DNA from: Methylobacterium gregans
GTDB lineage: Bacteria > Pseudomonadota > Alphaproteobacteria > Rhizobiales > Beijerinckiaceae
Direction of reading: 5' to 3'
DNA: 64,000 nucleotides
Assembly: GCF_022179245.1 (NCBI RefSeq)
Contig: NZ_BPQM01000084.1
Span: 1-64,000 of the forward strand
The first letter of the stretch is position 1; each line of letters starts with the position of its first letter. Position numbers and translations under genes: made by a program. This document shows, piece after piece, positions 9,927 to 22,265 of the stretch. The notes below the pieces were generated by a model. The model had not been told where the DNA came from. It did not search any database and saw nothing but the letters and a program-made list of their open reading frames with translations.

Positions 9927-10559
9927 TCACTGGGTGCGGGCGCGATCCACCACGGCGCGGGCCGCGGCGAAGGCCTCGTCGGCGTCGAGCTCGGTCGTGT
10001 CGAGCACCACCGCGTCGGCCGCGGCCTTGAGCGGGGCAGCGCTGCGCGAGGCGTCGCGGGCGTCGCGGGCCTGGATGTCGGCGAGGATCGCCGCGAGGGA
10101 GACCGCCTCGCCGCGGCCCGTCAGCTCGCGGTGGCGCCGCCGCGCGCGCTCCTCCGCGCTCGCCGTGATGAAGAGCTTCACCCGCGCGTCCGGGCAGATC
10201 ACCGTGCCGATGTCGCGCCCGTCGAGCACGGCGCCGTCGGGGGTGCCGGCGAAGCGCTGCTGCCAGGCGAGCAGCGCCGCGCGCACCGCCGGGATGCCGG
10301 AGATGCGCGAGGCCGCCTCGCCCATCGCGCGCTCGCGCAGGCGCGGGTCGGCGAGGCGGTCGGCGATCAGGCTGGCCGCCGCCCGGGACGCGGCGGCCTC
10401 GTCGTCGAGGGCGGCGCCCGCGTCGATCAGGGTCAGCGCGACCGCCCGGTAGAGCAGCCCCGTGTCGAGGTGGGGCAGGCCGTAATGGTCGGCCAGCCGC
10501 TTGGCGAGCGTGCCCTTGCCCGAGGCCGCGGGGCCGTCGATCGCGATCACCATCGGCAT
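9927..10559 (-). CDS. cmk: Cytidylate kinase
   Basis: 210 residues, the usual length. The P-loop [15 protein letters not shown] is at residues 9-23, followed by [13 protein letters not shown]; the CMP-binding insert and lid ([28 protein letters not shown]) are present. It phosphorylates CMP and dCMP with ATP in the cytoplasm. It starts four bases after the aroA stop, so the two form one leftward operon, the standard alphaproteobacterial order aroA-cmk. rpsA, which often follows, is absent here, replaced by an exporter gene. Confidence 0.96.
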   Translation of the reverse strand: MPMVIAIDGPAASGKGTLAKRLADHYGLPHLDTGLLYRAVALTLIDAGAALDDEAAASRAAASLIADRLADPRLRERAMGEAASRISGIPAVRAALLAWQQRFAGTPDGAVLDGRDIGTVICPDARVKLFITASAEERARRRHRELTGRGEAVSLAAILADIQARDARDASRSAAPLKAAADAVVLDTTELDADEAFAAARAVVDRARTQ

Positions 10560-10563
10560 CGCC

Positions 10564-12221
<1,658 letters not shown>

Positions 12222-12602
12222 GTGGCCAGACCGGAACTCGGCTTGAAGCGCCAATGCATGAACTGCGGCGCGAAATTCTACGATCTCGCCCGCGACCCGG
12301 CCGTCTGTCCCAAGTGCGGCTCGGCCTATCAGGCGACGACGGCGAGCCGCGTCGCCGCCCCGGCCCTGTCCCGCAGCGCGAGCACGGACGACGAGGACGA
12401 GACGGACGAGAAGGGGCCGGAGATGGTCTCCCTCGATGAGGTCGAGGCCGCCGAGGACGACGTGGATACCTCGGGCGACAACGATTCCGGAGACGATGCG
12501 GGCGGCGACGACGATGCCGACACCTTCCTGGAGGAAGAGGATTCCGGCGACGACGTCTCCGATCTGATCGACGGCGACATCGAGAACGACGAGGAGAGCT
12601 GA
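12222..12602 (+). CDS. FYDLN acid domain protein (TIGR02300 family)
   Basis: 126 residues, GTG start. The N-terminus has a zinc-ribbon pattern CxxCGAKFYDLxRxPxxCPKC (Cys pairs near residues 11/14 and 30/33), containing the diagnostic FYDL. The rest is extremely acidic (runs of Asp/Glu), giving the family its name. The family is conserved across alphaproteobacteria next to aroA but has no proven function. The zinc ribbon plus acidic tail suggests a protein- or nucleic acid-associated factor; that is inference. tRNA-Ala lies 192 bases downstream, on the same strand. Confidence 0.93.
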   Translation: MARPELGLKRQCMNCGAKFYDLARDPAVCPKCGSAYQATTASRVAAPALSRSASTDDEDETDEKGPEMVSLDEVEAAEDDVDTSGDNDSGDDAGGDDDADTFLEEEDSGDDVSDLIDGDIENDEES

Positions 12603-12794
12603 CCTCCCGCCCCACCGGCCGCCCGAGCCGCTTCGGGCGGCGCCGATCCGAAAATGATCGATCGGTGCGAAAAAGGGGGTTGAGCGCGGATCGGCATCCG
12701 CTTATAGAACCGGCCTCGCCAACGCCCGAGGGCAGACACCCCGCGGCATCGGCGAGGCGCCATCCGGAACCAGACCCGGATGGATGATGAATGT

Positions 12795-12870
12795 GGGGCC
12801 TTAGCTCAGCTGGGAGAGCGCTTCCATGGCATGGAAGAGGTCATCGGTTCGATCCCGTTAGGCTCCACCA
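12795..12870 (+). tRNA. tRNA-Ala (anticodon GGC)
   Basis: 76-base cloverleaf with encoded CCA. Acceptor stem GGGGCCT/AGGCTCC holds the G3:U70 wobble that identifies alanine tRNAs. The anticodon stem CTTCC/GGAAG encloses loop ATGGCAT with anticodon GGC (reads GCC), and the T-loop contains TTCGATC. It lies downstream of the FYDLN protein gene, a common alphaproteobacterial arrangement. Confidence 0.97.
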
Positions 12871-13043
12871 TCACCCTCCCGCACCTTGATGGCGGGAACG
12901 CCTCGACGCCGAGGCGGCCTTCGCCCAAGCCCTCGACGTCAGCCACAGTGCGGCCCGCATCGCCGTGTTCTTCCGGATCCTGCGGGCAGCGTGCCGCGTC
13001 TCTTGGGCCGCTCCTTTGCGCCTCTCCCTTGGCCCATTCGCGC

Positions 13044-13280
13044 TCAGACGACCGGCGTACTCGCCAGGGAGAGGGCGCAGGTCGCGACCACCCGGCGTTG
13101 ATCGTCGCGGATGCTCACCGAGAGGTGAAGCGGGTCGTGCCGGAAGACCTCGTCGCGCGCGATGTCGGCCAGCAGCCGCCTGCCCTGATCCTGGGCCGAG
13201 GCGGCATCCGGCCACTCGCTGCCCTCCTCGTCCCGGTGCGAGAGCTCGTGATCGTGGATGTCGAAGAAGAAGTGCGGCAT
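13044..13280 (-). CDS. DUF6894-type small protein
   Basis: 78 residues starting MPHFFFDIHDHELSHRDEEG. The pattern of an aromatic strand (FFFDI), an acidic loop with D-EG, a helix with LADIARDE and a final strand pair (VSIRDD, VVATCALSL) fits the DUF6894 family, very abundant in Methylobacterium and of unknown function. The start is the ATG at 13280; upstream in-frame starts add unrelated residues. It is a lone gene between tRNA-Ala and the Rrf2 regulator. Confidence 0.75.
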   Translation of the reverse strand: MPHFFFDIHDHELSHRDEEGSEWPDAASAQDQGRRLLADIARDEVFRHDPLHLSVSIRDDQRRVVATCALSLASTPVV

Positions 13281-13549
13281 CTTGGGGTCGTGAGATAGGC
13301 AGCTTTCGCCAGGACGGTCGGCGACCGTCCGCGGCCGTGCCGGACGCGAGGGGGACAGCGCAGCCGATAGCGGGCTGGTGCACCCATCTTGTAGGCCGCG
13401 ATGCGGGCGGCTCATACAAGTAACTTGTGTGCGAGTTTTCGACGTTGCGGTTTATAAGGCGGCGCATGGGTGATGCTGCCGGCCTGGTGTAGAACGGCCG
13501 AAGAACTGATTTTCGGGCCTCTGGGGCCGCTCTCGACCGGGGGGCCGAC
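13281..13549. other. Intergenic region upstream of the Rrf2 regulator
   Basis: 269 bases between the divergent DUF6894 and Rrf2 genes. A less GC-rich patch near 13415-13465 (ACAAGTAACTTGTGTGCG, TTTATAAGG) may hold a promoter and contains the near-palindrome ACAAGTTACTTGT-like ACAAGTAACTTGT. No RNA gene seen. Confidence 0.4.
13413..13432. promoter_or_regulatory. Candidate operator ACAAGTAACTTGT upstream of the Rrf2 gene
   Basis: The stretch around 13417-13429 reads ACAAGTAACTTGT, an inverted repeat with arms ACAAGT/ACTTGT around one base. It is AT-richer than its surroundings and lies about 120 bases before the proposed CTG start of the Rrf2/NsrR-like gene. Rrf2 regulators commonly control their own promoter through such short dyads. 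Position suggests autoregulation; no binding evidence exists. Confidence 0.4.
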
Positions 13550-14011
13550 CTGCGTCTGTCGCTCTACACGGACTTCTCGCTGCGGCTGCTGCTGTATCTC
13601 GGCGCGGTGAAGGCGGATGGCTGGGCCACGACGCCGGACATCGCCCGGACCTTCGGCATCTCGGCGCACCATCTGCACAAGGCGGTCCAGGGTCTGGTGC
13701 GGGCGGGCTTCGTCGTGGCGAAGCAGGGCCGGACCGGCGGCGTGCGCCTCGCGCGCGAGCCCGCCGCGATCCGCCTCGGCGCTGTCGTGGCGGAGCTGGA
13801 GGGCACCGGCTGCCTGATCGATTGCGGGCGGGGCCCCTGCCCGCTCGCCGCGCATTGCCTGATCAAGCACGCGCTCGACGCCGCCGAGCGCGGCTTCATC
13901 CGGGAGCTCGACCGCTTCACCCTAGCCGACGTGCTGGCCGACCGGACCGGGGCGACCCTGGGCGGCCTGATCGCGGCCGACCGGGCGCGGCAAAAGACGC
14001 CCTCGGCCTGA
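13550..14011 (+). CDS. Rrf2 family transcriptional regulator, NsrR-like, with apparent CTG start
   Basis: 153 residues if read from CTG at 13550. The N-terminus LRLSLYTDFSLRLLLYLG is the conserved first helix of NsrR-type Rrf2 proteins, followed by the winged HTH (TTPDIARTFGISAHHLHKAV, then a wing with KQGRTGGVRLAR). Three cysteines in GCLIDCGRGPCPLAAHC-like spacing (near residues 86-102) match the Fe-S ligands of NsrR, which senses nitric oxide. The frame has an in-frame TAG at 13490 and no ATG, GTG or TTG before 13607; the GTG at 13607 would delete the first helix. A G-rich box (GGGGGG) sits before the CTG. The target genes are unknown. Confidence 0.8.
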   Translation: MRLSLYTDFSLRLLLYLGAVKADGWATTPDIARTFGISAHHLHKAVQGLVRAGFVVAKQGRTGGVRLAREPAAIRLGAVVAELEGTGCLIDCGRGPCPLAAHCLIKHALDAAERGFIRELDRFTLADVLADRTGATLGGLIAADRARQKTPSA

Positions 14012-14097
14012 TGCGCCGGCCCGTGGACCGGGCGCGGCCGTAACGAATCGTCCGCGCCGCCGTTGACCCGGGAGGATGCCGTCCCGCGGAGGCCCGA

Positions 14098-14370
14098 ATG
14101 CCCGTGCTCGCCCTCGCCGCCCTGCTCGCCGGCGCGCTGGTCGCCCTGCCGACCCCGGCCGCGACGGCCGGTCTCGACCGCGGCAGCCCTTTCTACCGCG
14201 CCGCCCCCTACGTGCCCCCCTCCGCCGCGACCTTCAGCGCGCCCGCCGAGGCGGAGCGGTTCCGCCCGGTCCACGTGGCGCCCCCCATACCTCCGGGCGG
14301 CCGGCTGCCGGACCAGCGTACCGGACCGGTGCGTGACCATGTGGTGCGCGACATCTGCGTCGGTTGCTGA
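14098..14370 (+). CDS. Small exported protein of unknown function
   Basis: 90 residues. Starts with a Sec-type signal peptide (MPVLALAALLAGALVALP, cleavage near PAATA), followed by a Pro-rich mature part and a short tail ending VRDICVGC with two cysteines. GGAGG lies six bases before the ATG. I do not recognise a family. It follows the Rrf2 gene by 86 bases and may be co-transcribed. Confidence 0.6.
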   Translation: MPVLALAALLAGALVALPTPAATAGLDRGSPFYRAAPYVPPSAATFSAPAEAERFRPVHVAPPIPPGGRLPDQRTGPVRDHVVRDICVGC

Positions 14371-14512
14371 TGCGGGTTGCTGGTGCAGGTGCCGAGTAGC
14401 GGTGTCTGGTGCACTGCACCCGCCGCGCTCCATGCCCGATGGACGATCCGGCGGCCGCCCGCTATGGCGGATCGGCGATCCCCAGAATCCGTCTCATCCG
14501 GCCCTTGGTCCG

Positions 14513-15130
14513 ATGCGTCTCCCCCCAACCCTGCCGGCCCTCGTCCTGGCCTGCCTCGCGGTGCTCATGCCACTCTCTCCCGCCAGGGCCGAACCCGTCG
14601 AGGCCGCGCGGCGGGCGGAGGCGGCCGGGCTCGCCGAAGCGCTCCAGGCCCGCATCCTGGCGTCGCCGAGCGCGACGGCCGTGCTGGAGGCGTGGTGCGC
14701 CGAGCGCGGCCTCAGCCCCGAGCCGCGCCTCGTCGCCCGGCGCATGCCCGCGCCCGACAAGCCGCCGAGCGCCGAGCAGCGCGGGCGCCTCGGCGTCGGC
14801 CCGGACGAGCCCGTGCGCTACCGCCGGGTGCGCCTCGCCTGCGGCCCGCACGTCCTCTCAGAGGCCGACAACTGGTACGTCCCGGGCCGCCTCACACCCG
14901 AGATGAACCGCGCCCTCGACGAGACCGACGCGCCCTTCGGCCGGGTGGTACGCCCGCTCGCGCCGGTGCGCCGCAACATCGGCCTGCGCGCGCTCGACCA
15001 GGCCGCGGCGCCGGGGCGCGACACCCCGCTCTTCGCGGTGGAGGCGGTGCTCGCGACCGCCGACGGCCTGCCCTTCTGCGAGGTGGCCGAGACTTATCTC
15101 GGTGCGGTGCTGGGGCCTGTCAGGCCCTGA
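14513..15130 (+). CDS. Exported protein of unknown function, faintly UbiC/UTRA-like
   Basis: 205 residues starting MRLPPTLPALVLACLAVLMP, a signal peptide with cleavage near PARA. The mature protein has an N-terminal helical part with AWCAERGL, then PVRYRRVRLACGPHVLSEADNWYVPGRL-type strands and NIGLRALD, ending with FAVEAVLATADGLPFCEVAETY. The run of strands with R-x-V-x-L-x-C-G-x-x-V-L-S-x-A-x-x-x-V-P resembles chorismate lyase and UTRA-fold proteins, but the resemblance is weak and no catalytic residues can be assigned. It sits in the same direction as the next gene, DUF2147, 73 bases away. Confidence 0.7.
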   Translation: MRLPPTLPALVLACLAVLMPLSPARAEPVEAARRAEAAGLAEALQARILASPSATAVLEAWCAERGLSPEPRLVARRMPAPDKPPSAEQRGRLGVGPDEPVRYRRVRLACGPHVLSEADNWYVPGRLTPEMNRALDETDAPFGRVVRPLAPVRRNIGLRALDQAAAPGRDTPLFAVEAVLATADGLPFCEVAETYLGAVLGPVRP

Positions 15131-15203
15131 CCTTGGCGCGGGCCGGATCCTCCGGCTAAGAGCCTCGCGGTCCGGCCGCGCGCCGGGCGATCGGGAGGAT
15201 TCC

Positions 15204-15623
15204 ATGACACCGCGCCGCCGTTCCACGCTCCGCGCCGCCGGCCTGCTGGCCGCCTTGCTGGCCGCCGCGCCCGGCCACGCGGCCGGCGATCCCAGCGGCA
15301 TCTGGCTCACCGAGACGGGCGACTCGAAGGTGCGGCTCGCCCGCTGCGGTGCCGGTTATTGCGGCACGCTGGTCAGCGTCTCGGGCAAGGGCCTCGACGC
15401 GAACAACCCCGATCCGGCGCTTCGCGGCCGCAGCGTCGTCGGCGTCCAGATCGTCAACGCCCCGAACGCCTCCGGGGACGGCTACTCGGGCACGCTCTAC
15501 AACCCGAAGGACGGCAAGACCTACTCGGGCACGCTCAAGATGACCGGGCCGAACACCGTCGAGGTCTCGGGCTGCGTGATGAGCGTGTTCTGCAAGAGCC
15601 AGACCTGGAAGCGGGCCAACTGA
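15204..15623 (+). CDS. DUF2147 domain exported protein
   Basis: 139 residues. Signal peptide (RAAGLLAALLAAAPGHAAG), then GDPSGIWLTETGDSKVRLARC and the C-terminal VSGCVMSVFCKSQTWKR, matching DUF2147 (COG4731), small beta-rich periplasmic proteins. Paired cysteines suggest disulfides. GGGAGG lies seven bases before the ATG at 15204. The family's function is unknown. A shared terminator separates it from the convergent L,D-transpeptidase. Confidence 0.88.
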   Translation: MTPRRRSTLRAAGLLAALLAAAPGHAAGDPSGIWLTETGDSKVRLARCGAGYCGTLVSVSGKGLDANNPDPALRGRSVVGVQIVNAPNASGDGYSGTLYNPKDGKTYSGTLKMTGPNTVEVSGCVMSVFCKSQTWKRAN

Positions 15624-15637
15624 CGGACCGCAAAACG

Positions 15638-15673
15638 CGAACGCCGCGCCATCCTGGGATGACGCGGCGTTCG
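15638..15673. terminator. Bidirectional terminator between DUF2147 and L,D-transpeptidase genes
   Basis: Perfect 11-bp stem CGAACGCCGCG / CGCGGCGTTCG around a 14-base loop, in the 69-base gap between convergent genes. T-tracts are weak: AAAA precedes the stem on the plus strand, giving U's to the minus-strand transcript, so it is better suited to the leftward gene. Confidence 0.7.
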
Positions 15674-15692
15674 GACAGGCCGATGGCCCGGT

Positions 15693-16358
15693 TCAGTTGA
15701 GCACGACGACCTTGGCGCCGACCTTCACGCGCTCGTAGAGGTCGGTGACGTCCTCGTTGGTCATGCGGATGCAGCCCGAGGAGACGGCCTGACCGATCGT
15801 GTCCGGTTCGTTGGAGCCGTGGATGCGGTACTCGGTCGAGCCGATATACATGGCGCGGGCGCCGAGCGGGTTCTCGATGCCACCGGCCATGTAGCGCGGC
15901 AGATCGGGGCGGCGGGCGAGCATCGCGGCCGGCGGCGTCCACGACGGCCACTCGCGCTTGGCGGTGACGGTCTTGGTGCCCGACCACGTGAAGCCGGGGC
16001 GGCCGACGCCGACGCCGTAGCGGATCGCCTCGCCGTTCGGCATCACGAAGTACAGGCGCCGCTCCGAGGTCGAGACCACGATCGTGCCCGGCTTGTAGGG
16101 GGCGTTGAAGGCGACGATCTCGCGCGGGATCGGCTGGACCTGCGCCTGCGGCGCGGCCTGGACGCCCTGGCCGTAGCCCGGCTGGTAGGCGCGGCCCGGC
16201 GTGCCCTGGTAGCCGTAGGGCTGATCGGCACCGCCGTAATAATCCTCGGCATCGCTGGCGCCGAAGGGGTCGTAGTAGGACGAGGCGGCGTGCGCCGGAA
16301 CCGCAGCAAGAAGCGATGCGCCGAACAGAGCGGCGAGCACAGTGGCGGAGGTCTTCAT
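15693..16358 (-). CDS. L,D-transpeptidase (YkuD domain), second copy
   Basis: 221 residues from the ATG at 16358 (AGGCAGG upstream). Signal peptide MKTSATVLAALFGASLLAAV with cleavage near AHA. A Tyr/Gly/Gln-rich linker leads to the YkuD domain, with the active-site motifs HGSNEP and SSGCIRMTNEDV. It is close to the enzyme at 1842-2693 over the catalytic domain, including NPLGARA and GVGRPGF. It acts on periplasmic peptidoglycan. An AT-rich stretch upstream (16370-16440) probably holds its promoter. Confidence 0.93.
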   Translation of the reverse strand: MKTSATVLAALFGASLLAAVPAHAASSYYDPFGASDAEDYYGGADQPYGYQGTPGRAYQPGYGQGVQAAPQAQVQPIPREIVAFNAPYKPGTIVVSTSERRLYFVMPNGEAIRYGVGVGRPGFTWSGTKTVTAKREWPSWTPPAAMLARRPDLPRYMAGGIENPLGARAMYIGSTEYRIHGSNEPDTIGQAVSSGCIRMTNEDVTDLYERVKVGAKVVVLN

Positions 16359-16553
16359 GATGAACCTGCCTGAGCAATAACCTTTGCCATTACAAGCGTG
16401 AGCATAGGCACAGGGTTCCACAGGGCCGCGAAGATTTTGCTCTGTGGCGGAATACCGGTACGGGTCAGGACGTTCGCCGCATCCCTGCACCGGTTTGTTC
16501 CGCGTTGTTCACGGGCGCGCGAGGCGGGACCTCCGGGCGGTCCGCGAGGGCTC

Positions 16554-17372
16554 TCAGAAGACTTCGTCGGTGTGCACGTCGAACCGGGCGAGGCTCTGGA
16601 ATCCGAAATTCGTCGTGATGGCGACGTCCGTGGCGTCGCGCCCGCGCGCCATCACGATGCGGCCGATGCGGGGCCGGTTGTGGCGCGCGTCGAACGTGTA
16701 CCAACGCGGCCCCTCGGGGCCTTCGAGGAACACCTCGAACCAGGCCGAGAAGTCCATCGGCGCCGGGTCCTTCGGCACGCCGATATCTCCGAGATAGCCC
16801 GTGGCGTAGCGCGCCGGGATGTTCATGCAGCGGCAGAGTGTGACGGCGAGATGTGCGAAGTCCCGGCAGACGCCCTCCTGCTGGGTGTGGCCGTCATGGG
16901 CCGAGCGCGTCGCGTCCGCCCGCATGTAGTCGAAGCGGATGCGGTTATGGGTGTAGTCCACGATCGCCTGGACGCGGGCCCAGCCCTCCGGCGTGTTGCC
17001 GAACAGGTTCCAGGCGGTCTGGGCGAGCTTGTCAGTGTCGCAGTAGCGCGAGCCAAGGAGGAAGACGAGCACGTCGTCCGGCAGGTCCTGCACCGGGATC
17101 TGGCGCGCCGCAGGGGCGTAGTCGTCGGGTTGCCCGGTATCCTGCACCTCGAAGGAGGCCGACATCGCGATCCGGCCGGGCGGGGCCACGATGCGGTGGC
17201 AGATGTTGTCGAACCGGTCGCGGTACTCGTGCACCGGCACCGGCGGGTCGAGGCGGATCACGTGCGGGGTGAGCACGTCCGGCATCCGCGAGGGGTGGAC
17301 GCTGAGCATCAGGATCATCGGTGTTGGCTGGCCCGAATCGAAGGCGATGTCGAAACCGGTCCTGATCTTCAT
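16554..17372 (-). CDS. Transglutaminase-like family protein
   Basis: 272 residues from the ATG at 17372, giving MKIRTGFDIAFDSGQPTPMI, the conserved start of this bacterial family; no signal peptide. The core reads QEGVCRDFAHLAVTLCR with the nucleophile Cys near residue 174, then IPARYATGYLGD, SAWFEVFLEG and WYTFDARHNRPRIGR. The position before Ala-Trp, often His in transglutaminases, is Ser here, so the general base should be checked. Members are thought to be cysteine proteases or amidases in the cytoplasm; substrate is unknown. It lies 67 bases after the NepR-REC gene on the same strand. Confidence 0.88.
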   Translation of the reverse strand: MKIRTGFDIAFDSGQPTPMILMLSVHPSRMPDVLTPHVIRLDPPVPVHEYRDRFDNICHRIVAPPGRIAMSASFEVQDTGQPDDYAPAARQIPVQDLPDDVLVFLLGSRYCDTDKLAQTAWNLFGNTPEGWARVQAIVDYTHNRIRFDYMRADATRSAHDGHTQQEGVCRDFAHLAVTLCRCMNIPARYATGYLGDIGVPKDPAPMDFSAWFEVFLEGPEGPRWYTFDARHNRPRIGRIVMARGRDATDVAITTNFGFQSLARFDVHTDEVF

Positions 17373-17439
17373 GGGGCACACCGCTGGGAGAGGAACGCGG
17401 CGCGATGCAAGAGCCGCGCCCTGCCCCGGCATCGGAGGA

Positions 17440-18042
17440 TCAGAGCACGGGCGGCGGCGGCTCGCCGCTCGCGCGCTCGGCCTCGACCAGAACGTCGAGC
17501 GGGCGCCAGGGTTTCTGGATGAACACCGCTTCGGGCGGCAGGTCGGGCCGGCTCACCCCGTGCCCGGAGGTGATCACGAGCCGCGCGCGCGGCCAGAGCG
17601 TCGCCACCGCGTGCGCCAGCTGCAGCCCGTCCATGGCGCCGGCCAGCCGCACGTCGGCGAAGACCAGGGCGACGTCGCCGCCGCGCTCCTGCAACACTCG
17701 CAGCGCCGCCTCGGCGCTGTCGCAGCCGATGACGGCGAGCTCGGTCTCCTCCAGCAGGGTCTCGGCGAGGTCGCGGATCTGGGGCTCGTCCTCGACCACA
17801 AGGGCGAGGCGCTTCGGTTCCGCGGCGGCGGGCGCGGGCGCCGCCTCTGCGGCCGGCTCCGACTCGGCCTGACGCACGCGCCGGACGAGGGCGGCGAGGT
17901 GCTCCGGCACGCCCTCGGCCACGAGGTCGTCGTAGAACGAGGCCAGGGTCTGCCCGATCTGGTCCAGGGGAACGCCCGGCGAGAGCGTGTCCAGCGCGGG
18001 AATGCGCCGCGCGCCGGCCCCGTCGCGGTCCGCTGTGCTCAA
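17440..18042 (-). CDS. Response regulator with N-terminal NepR-like segment
   Basis: 200 residues from a TTG at 18042 with GGGAGG upstream. Residues 25-58 (IGQTLASFYDDLVAEGVP) match the core of NepR, the anti-sigma factor of the alphaproteobacterial general stress response, whose consensus is IGxxLRxxYDDVVxExVPxRF. After an Ala/Pro/Glu linker (60-76) comes a CheY-like receiver (77-185) with acidic pocket E84/D85, phosphoacceptor D130 (VFADVRL), T158 and K177. There is no output domain after it. The sensible hypothesis is an EcfG or PhyR-binding segment controlled by phosphorylation of the receiver. No PhyR, EcfG or kinase gene is adjacent. Confidence 0.85.
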   Translation of the reverse strand: MSTADRDGAGARRIPALDTLSPGVPLDQIGQTLASFYDDLVAEGVPEHLAALVRRVRQAESEPAAEAAPAPAAAEPKRLALVVEDEPQIRDLAETLLEETELAVIGCDSAEAALRVLQERGGDVALVFADVRLAGAMDGLQLAHAVATLWPRARLVITSGHGVSRPDLPPEAVFIQKPWRPLDVLVEAERASGEPPPPVL

Positions 18043-18142
18043 AATACCTCCCGAACGCTTCTGCCCGCCCCGGTCGGGGCCTCTGGAAAGAAGTCGGGAA
18101 CCGGCCGTCAGTTGCGCGAGGCCCCCGCGATTCCGCGGGGCT

Positions 18143-19330
18143 CTACGGCGTGGCGGGCGCGTCGGCGTCCGCGAAGGCCATGATCCCCGAGACCGCGCGC
18201 ACGTTCTGGTAGCGGGCGCCGCGGGTGTTCATCATCGCCTCGAACTTCTCGTGCACCTGGGCGACCGAGAGGCTGACGGCCTTCTTGGCCCGGCGCCCGC
18301 GCTGGGCGGCGGAGGCGAAGAAGATGGTGCGGTTGGCCCGCGCCGGCCCCGGAAGGAGGGCGGCGGCGGCGGCGCCCGGCGTGTTCACGACCTTGGCCAG
18401 GAACTCCTCGGCGTCGTCCGGCCCGAGGAAGTGGGCGAGGTAGACCTCGCCGAGCGTCAGCTCGCGGCCGATGCGGAGCGCGATGCGGGCGGCGTCGCGC
18501 TTCAGCATCTCGCCCGCCATCAGGGCCGACAGGTATGGATCGCGGCGCAGTTCGAGGATGCGGGCGCGCTCGGCCGGGTCCTGCACGGAGGGCCGGTCGT
18601 TGGCGTCGGCCACCACCAGGGCGGCGTCCTTCTCCAGGCCGTACTTGGCGCCAAAATCGCGCACCACGCCGAGCCAGGTCCGCTCGATGAACTGGTAGAG
18701 GCCGGTGGCCGAGGAGGTCTTGGCCTGGACCGCGGTAATGAAGCTCGACTCCTTGTCGGCCACCGCCATCAGCAGCACGGGATCGGTCTGCACGGCCTGG
18801 GCGGCCTTCACGATGGTCTGGACGAGGTGGCGCCGGATCTTCATCGGGCCGAATTCCAGCACGTCGTTCGGGTCGCCGACCGCGCTCTCCGACAGGAGGA
18901 AGTCGTACGAAACGCGGTCGACGCTGTTCGAGCCGAGATCGGTATCGAGATCGTGAACCTGCGCGAAGGCCGTCGAGGCGCGCAGCGGCGCGCGGGGCGC
19001 CGGGTTCTCGACCGCGCGCGGAGCAAGCGAGACGGTCTGCACCCGGGGGCGCGGCATCTGGATCTCGGTGGCGGCGTGCGCTGTCGAGACCGCGGTGTCG
19101 AGGCCGATCCGGCCGAGTTCGGCCCCGGAGCCGATCAGCACCGCGCTCAGGCCGCCGGCGACCAGGGTGACGGAGAGGAGGGAGCGGGCGAGCGCCGGGC
19201 GGCTGCCGTGGTCGCGTCCCACCCGGGTCTCGGCCGTGATGGCGTCGGCCGGGCCGGCACCGAAGCGGGAGGGCGCCTTGCTGGCGACAGAGGAGGCGTT
19301 GCGCGACGTTCCGACGGTGCGGCCCTGCAT
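18143..19330 (-). CDS. Lytic transglycosylase (SLT domain), membrane anchored
   Basis: 395 residues. A basic ~45-residue cytoplasmic N-terminus precedes a single hydrophobic segment (LARSLLSVTLVAGGLSAVLIG). The SLT fold lies near residues 170-250, with catalytic Glu in VADKESSFITAVQAKTSSATG followed by LYQFIERTWLGVV. The remainder has helices (LTLGEVYLAHFLGPDDA) typical of alphaproteobacterial SLT proteins. It would cleave the MurNAc-GlcNAc link of peptidoglycan in the periplasm with anhydro-product formation. It is transcribed towards the NepR-REC gene, 100 bases away. Confidence 0.85.
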   Translation of the reverse strand: MQGRTVGTSRNASSVASKAPSRFGAGPADAITAETRVGRDHGSRPALARSLLSVTLVAGGLSAVLIGSGAELGRIGLDTAVSTAHAATEIQMPRPRVQTVSLAPRAVENPAPRAPLRASTAFAQVHDLDTDLGSNSVDRVSYDFLLSESAVGDPNDVLEFGPMKIRRHLVQTIVKAAQAVQTDPVLLMAVADKESSFITAVQAKTSSATGLYQFIERTWLGVVRDFGAKYGLEKDAALVVADANDRPSVQDPAERARILELRRDPYLSALMAGEMLKRDAARIALRIGRELTLGEVYLAHFLGPDDAEEFLAKVVNTPGAAAAALLPGPARANRTIFFASAAQRGRRAKKAVSLSVAQVHEKFEAMMNTRGARYQNVRAVSGIMAFADADAPATP

Positions 19331-19574
19331 TGCGACTCACGTGCCCTGATCACGCGCCGGTGACGGCGCCCTGTCCGTGAGATGGCTTGACAGATGTGGC
19401 GACAACACGGCCGCGCTTGGGACGATCCTGTGGCAAACGCCGCCCCGACTGGGGCGAGCTTAGCCGTAGAATGTCACCCGTGACTTAATCGGTCCGCCTC
19501 GGCTAAGAGGGCGCGAACGCGCCGGCCTCGGCTGAGGCGCACGACACGAACGTTCCCAGCAGAGTCTATCCTCG

Positions 19575-22265
<2,691 letters not shown>

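Noticed and set aside
12871-13043. Protein fragment (ERLDAEAAFAQALDVSHSAA) after tRNA-Ala
   Set aside because: Short, no start or stop context; could be chance in GC-rich DNA.
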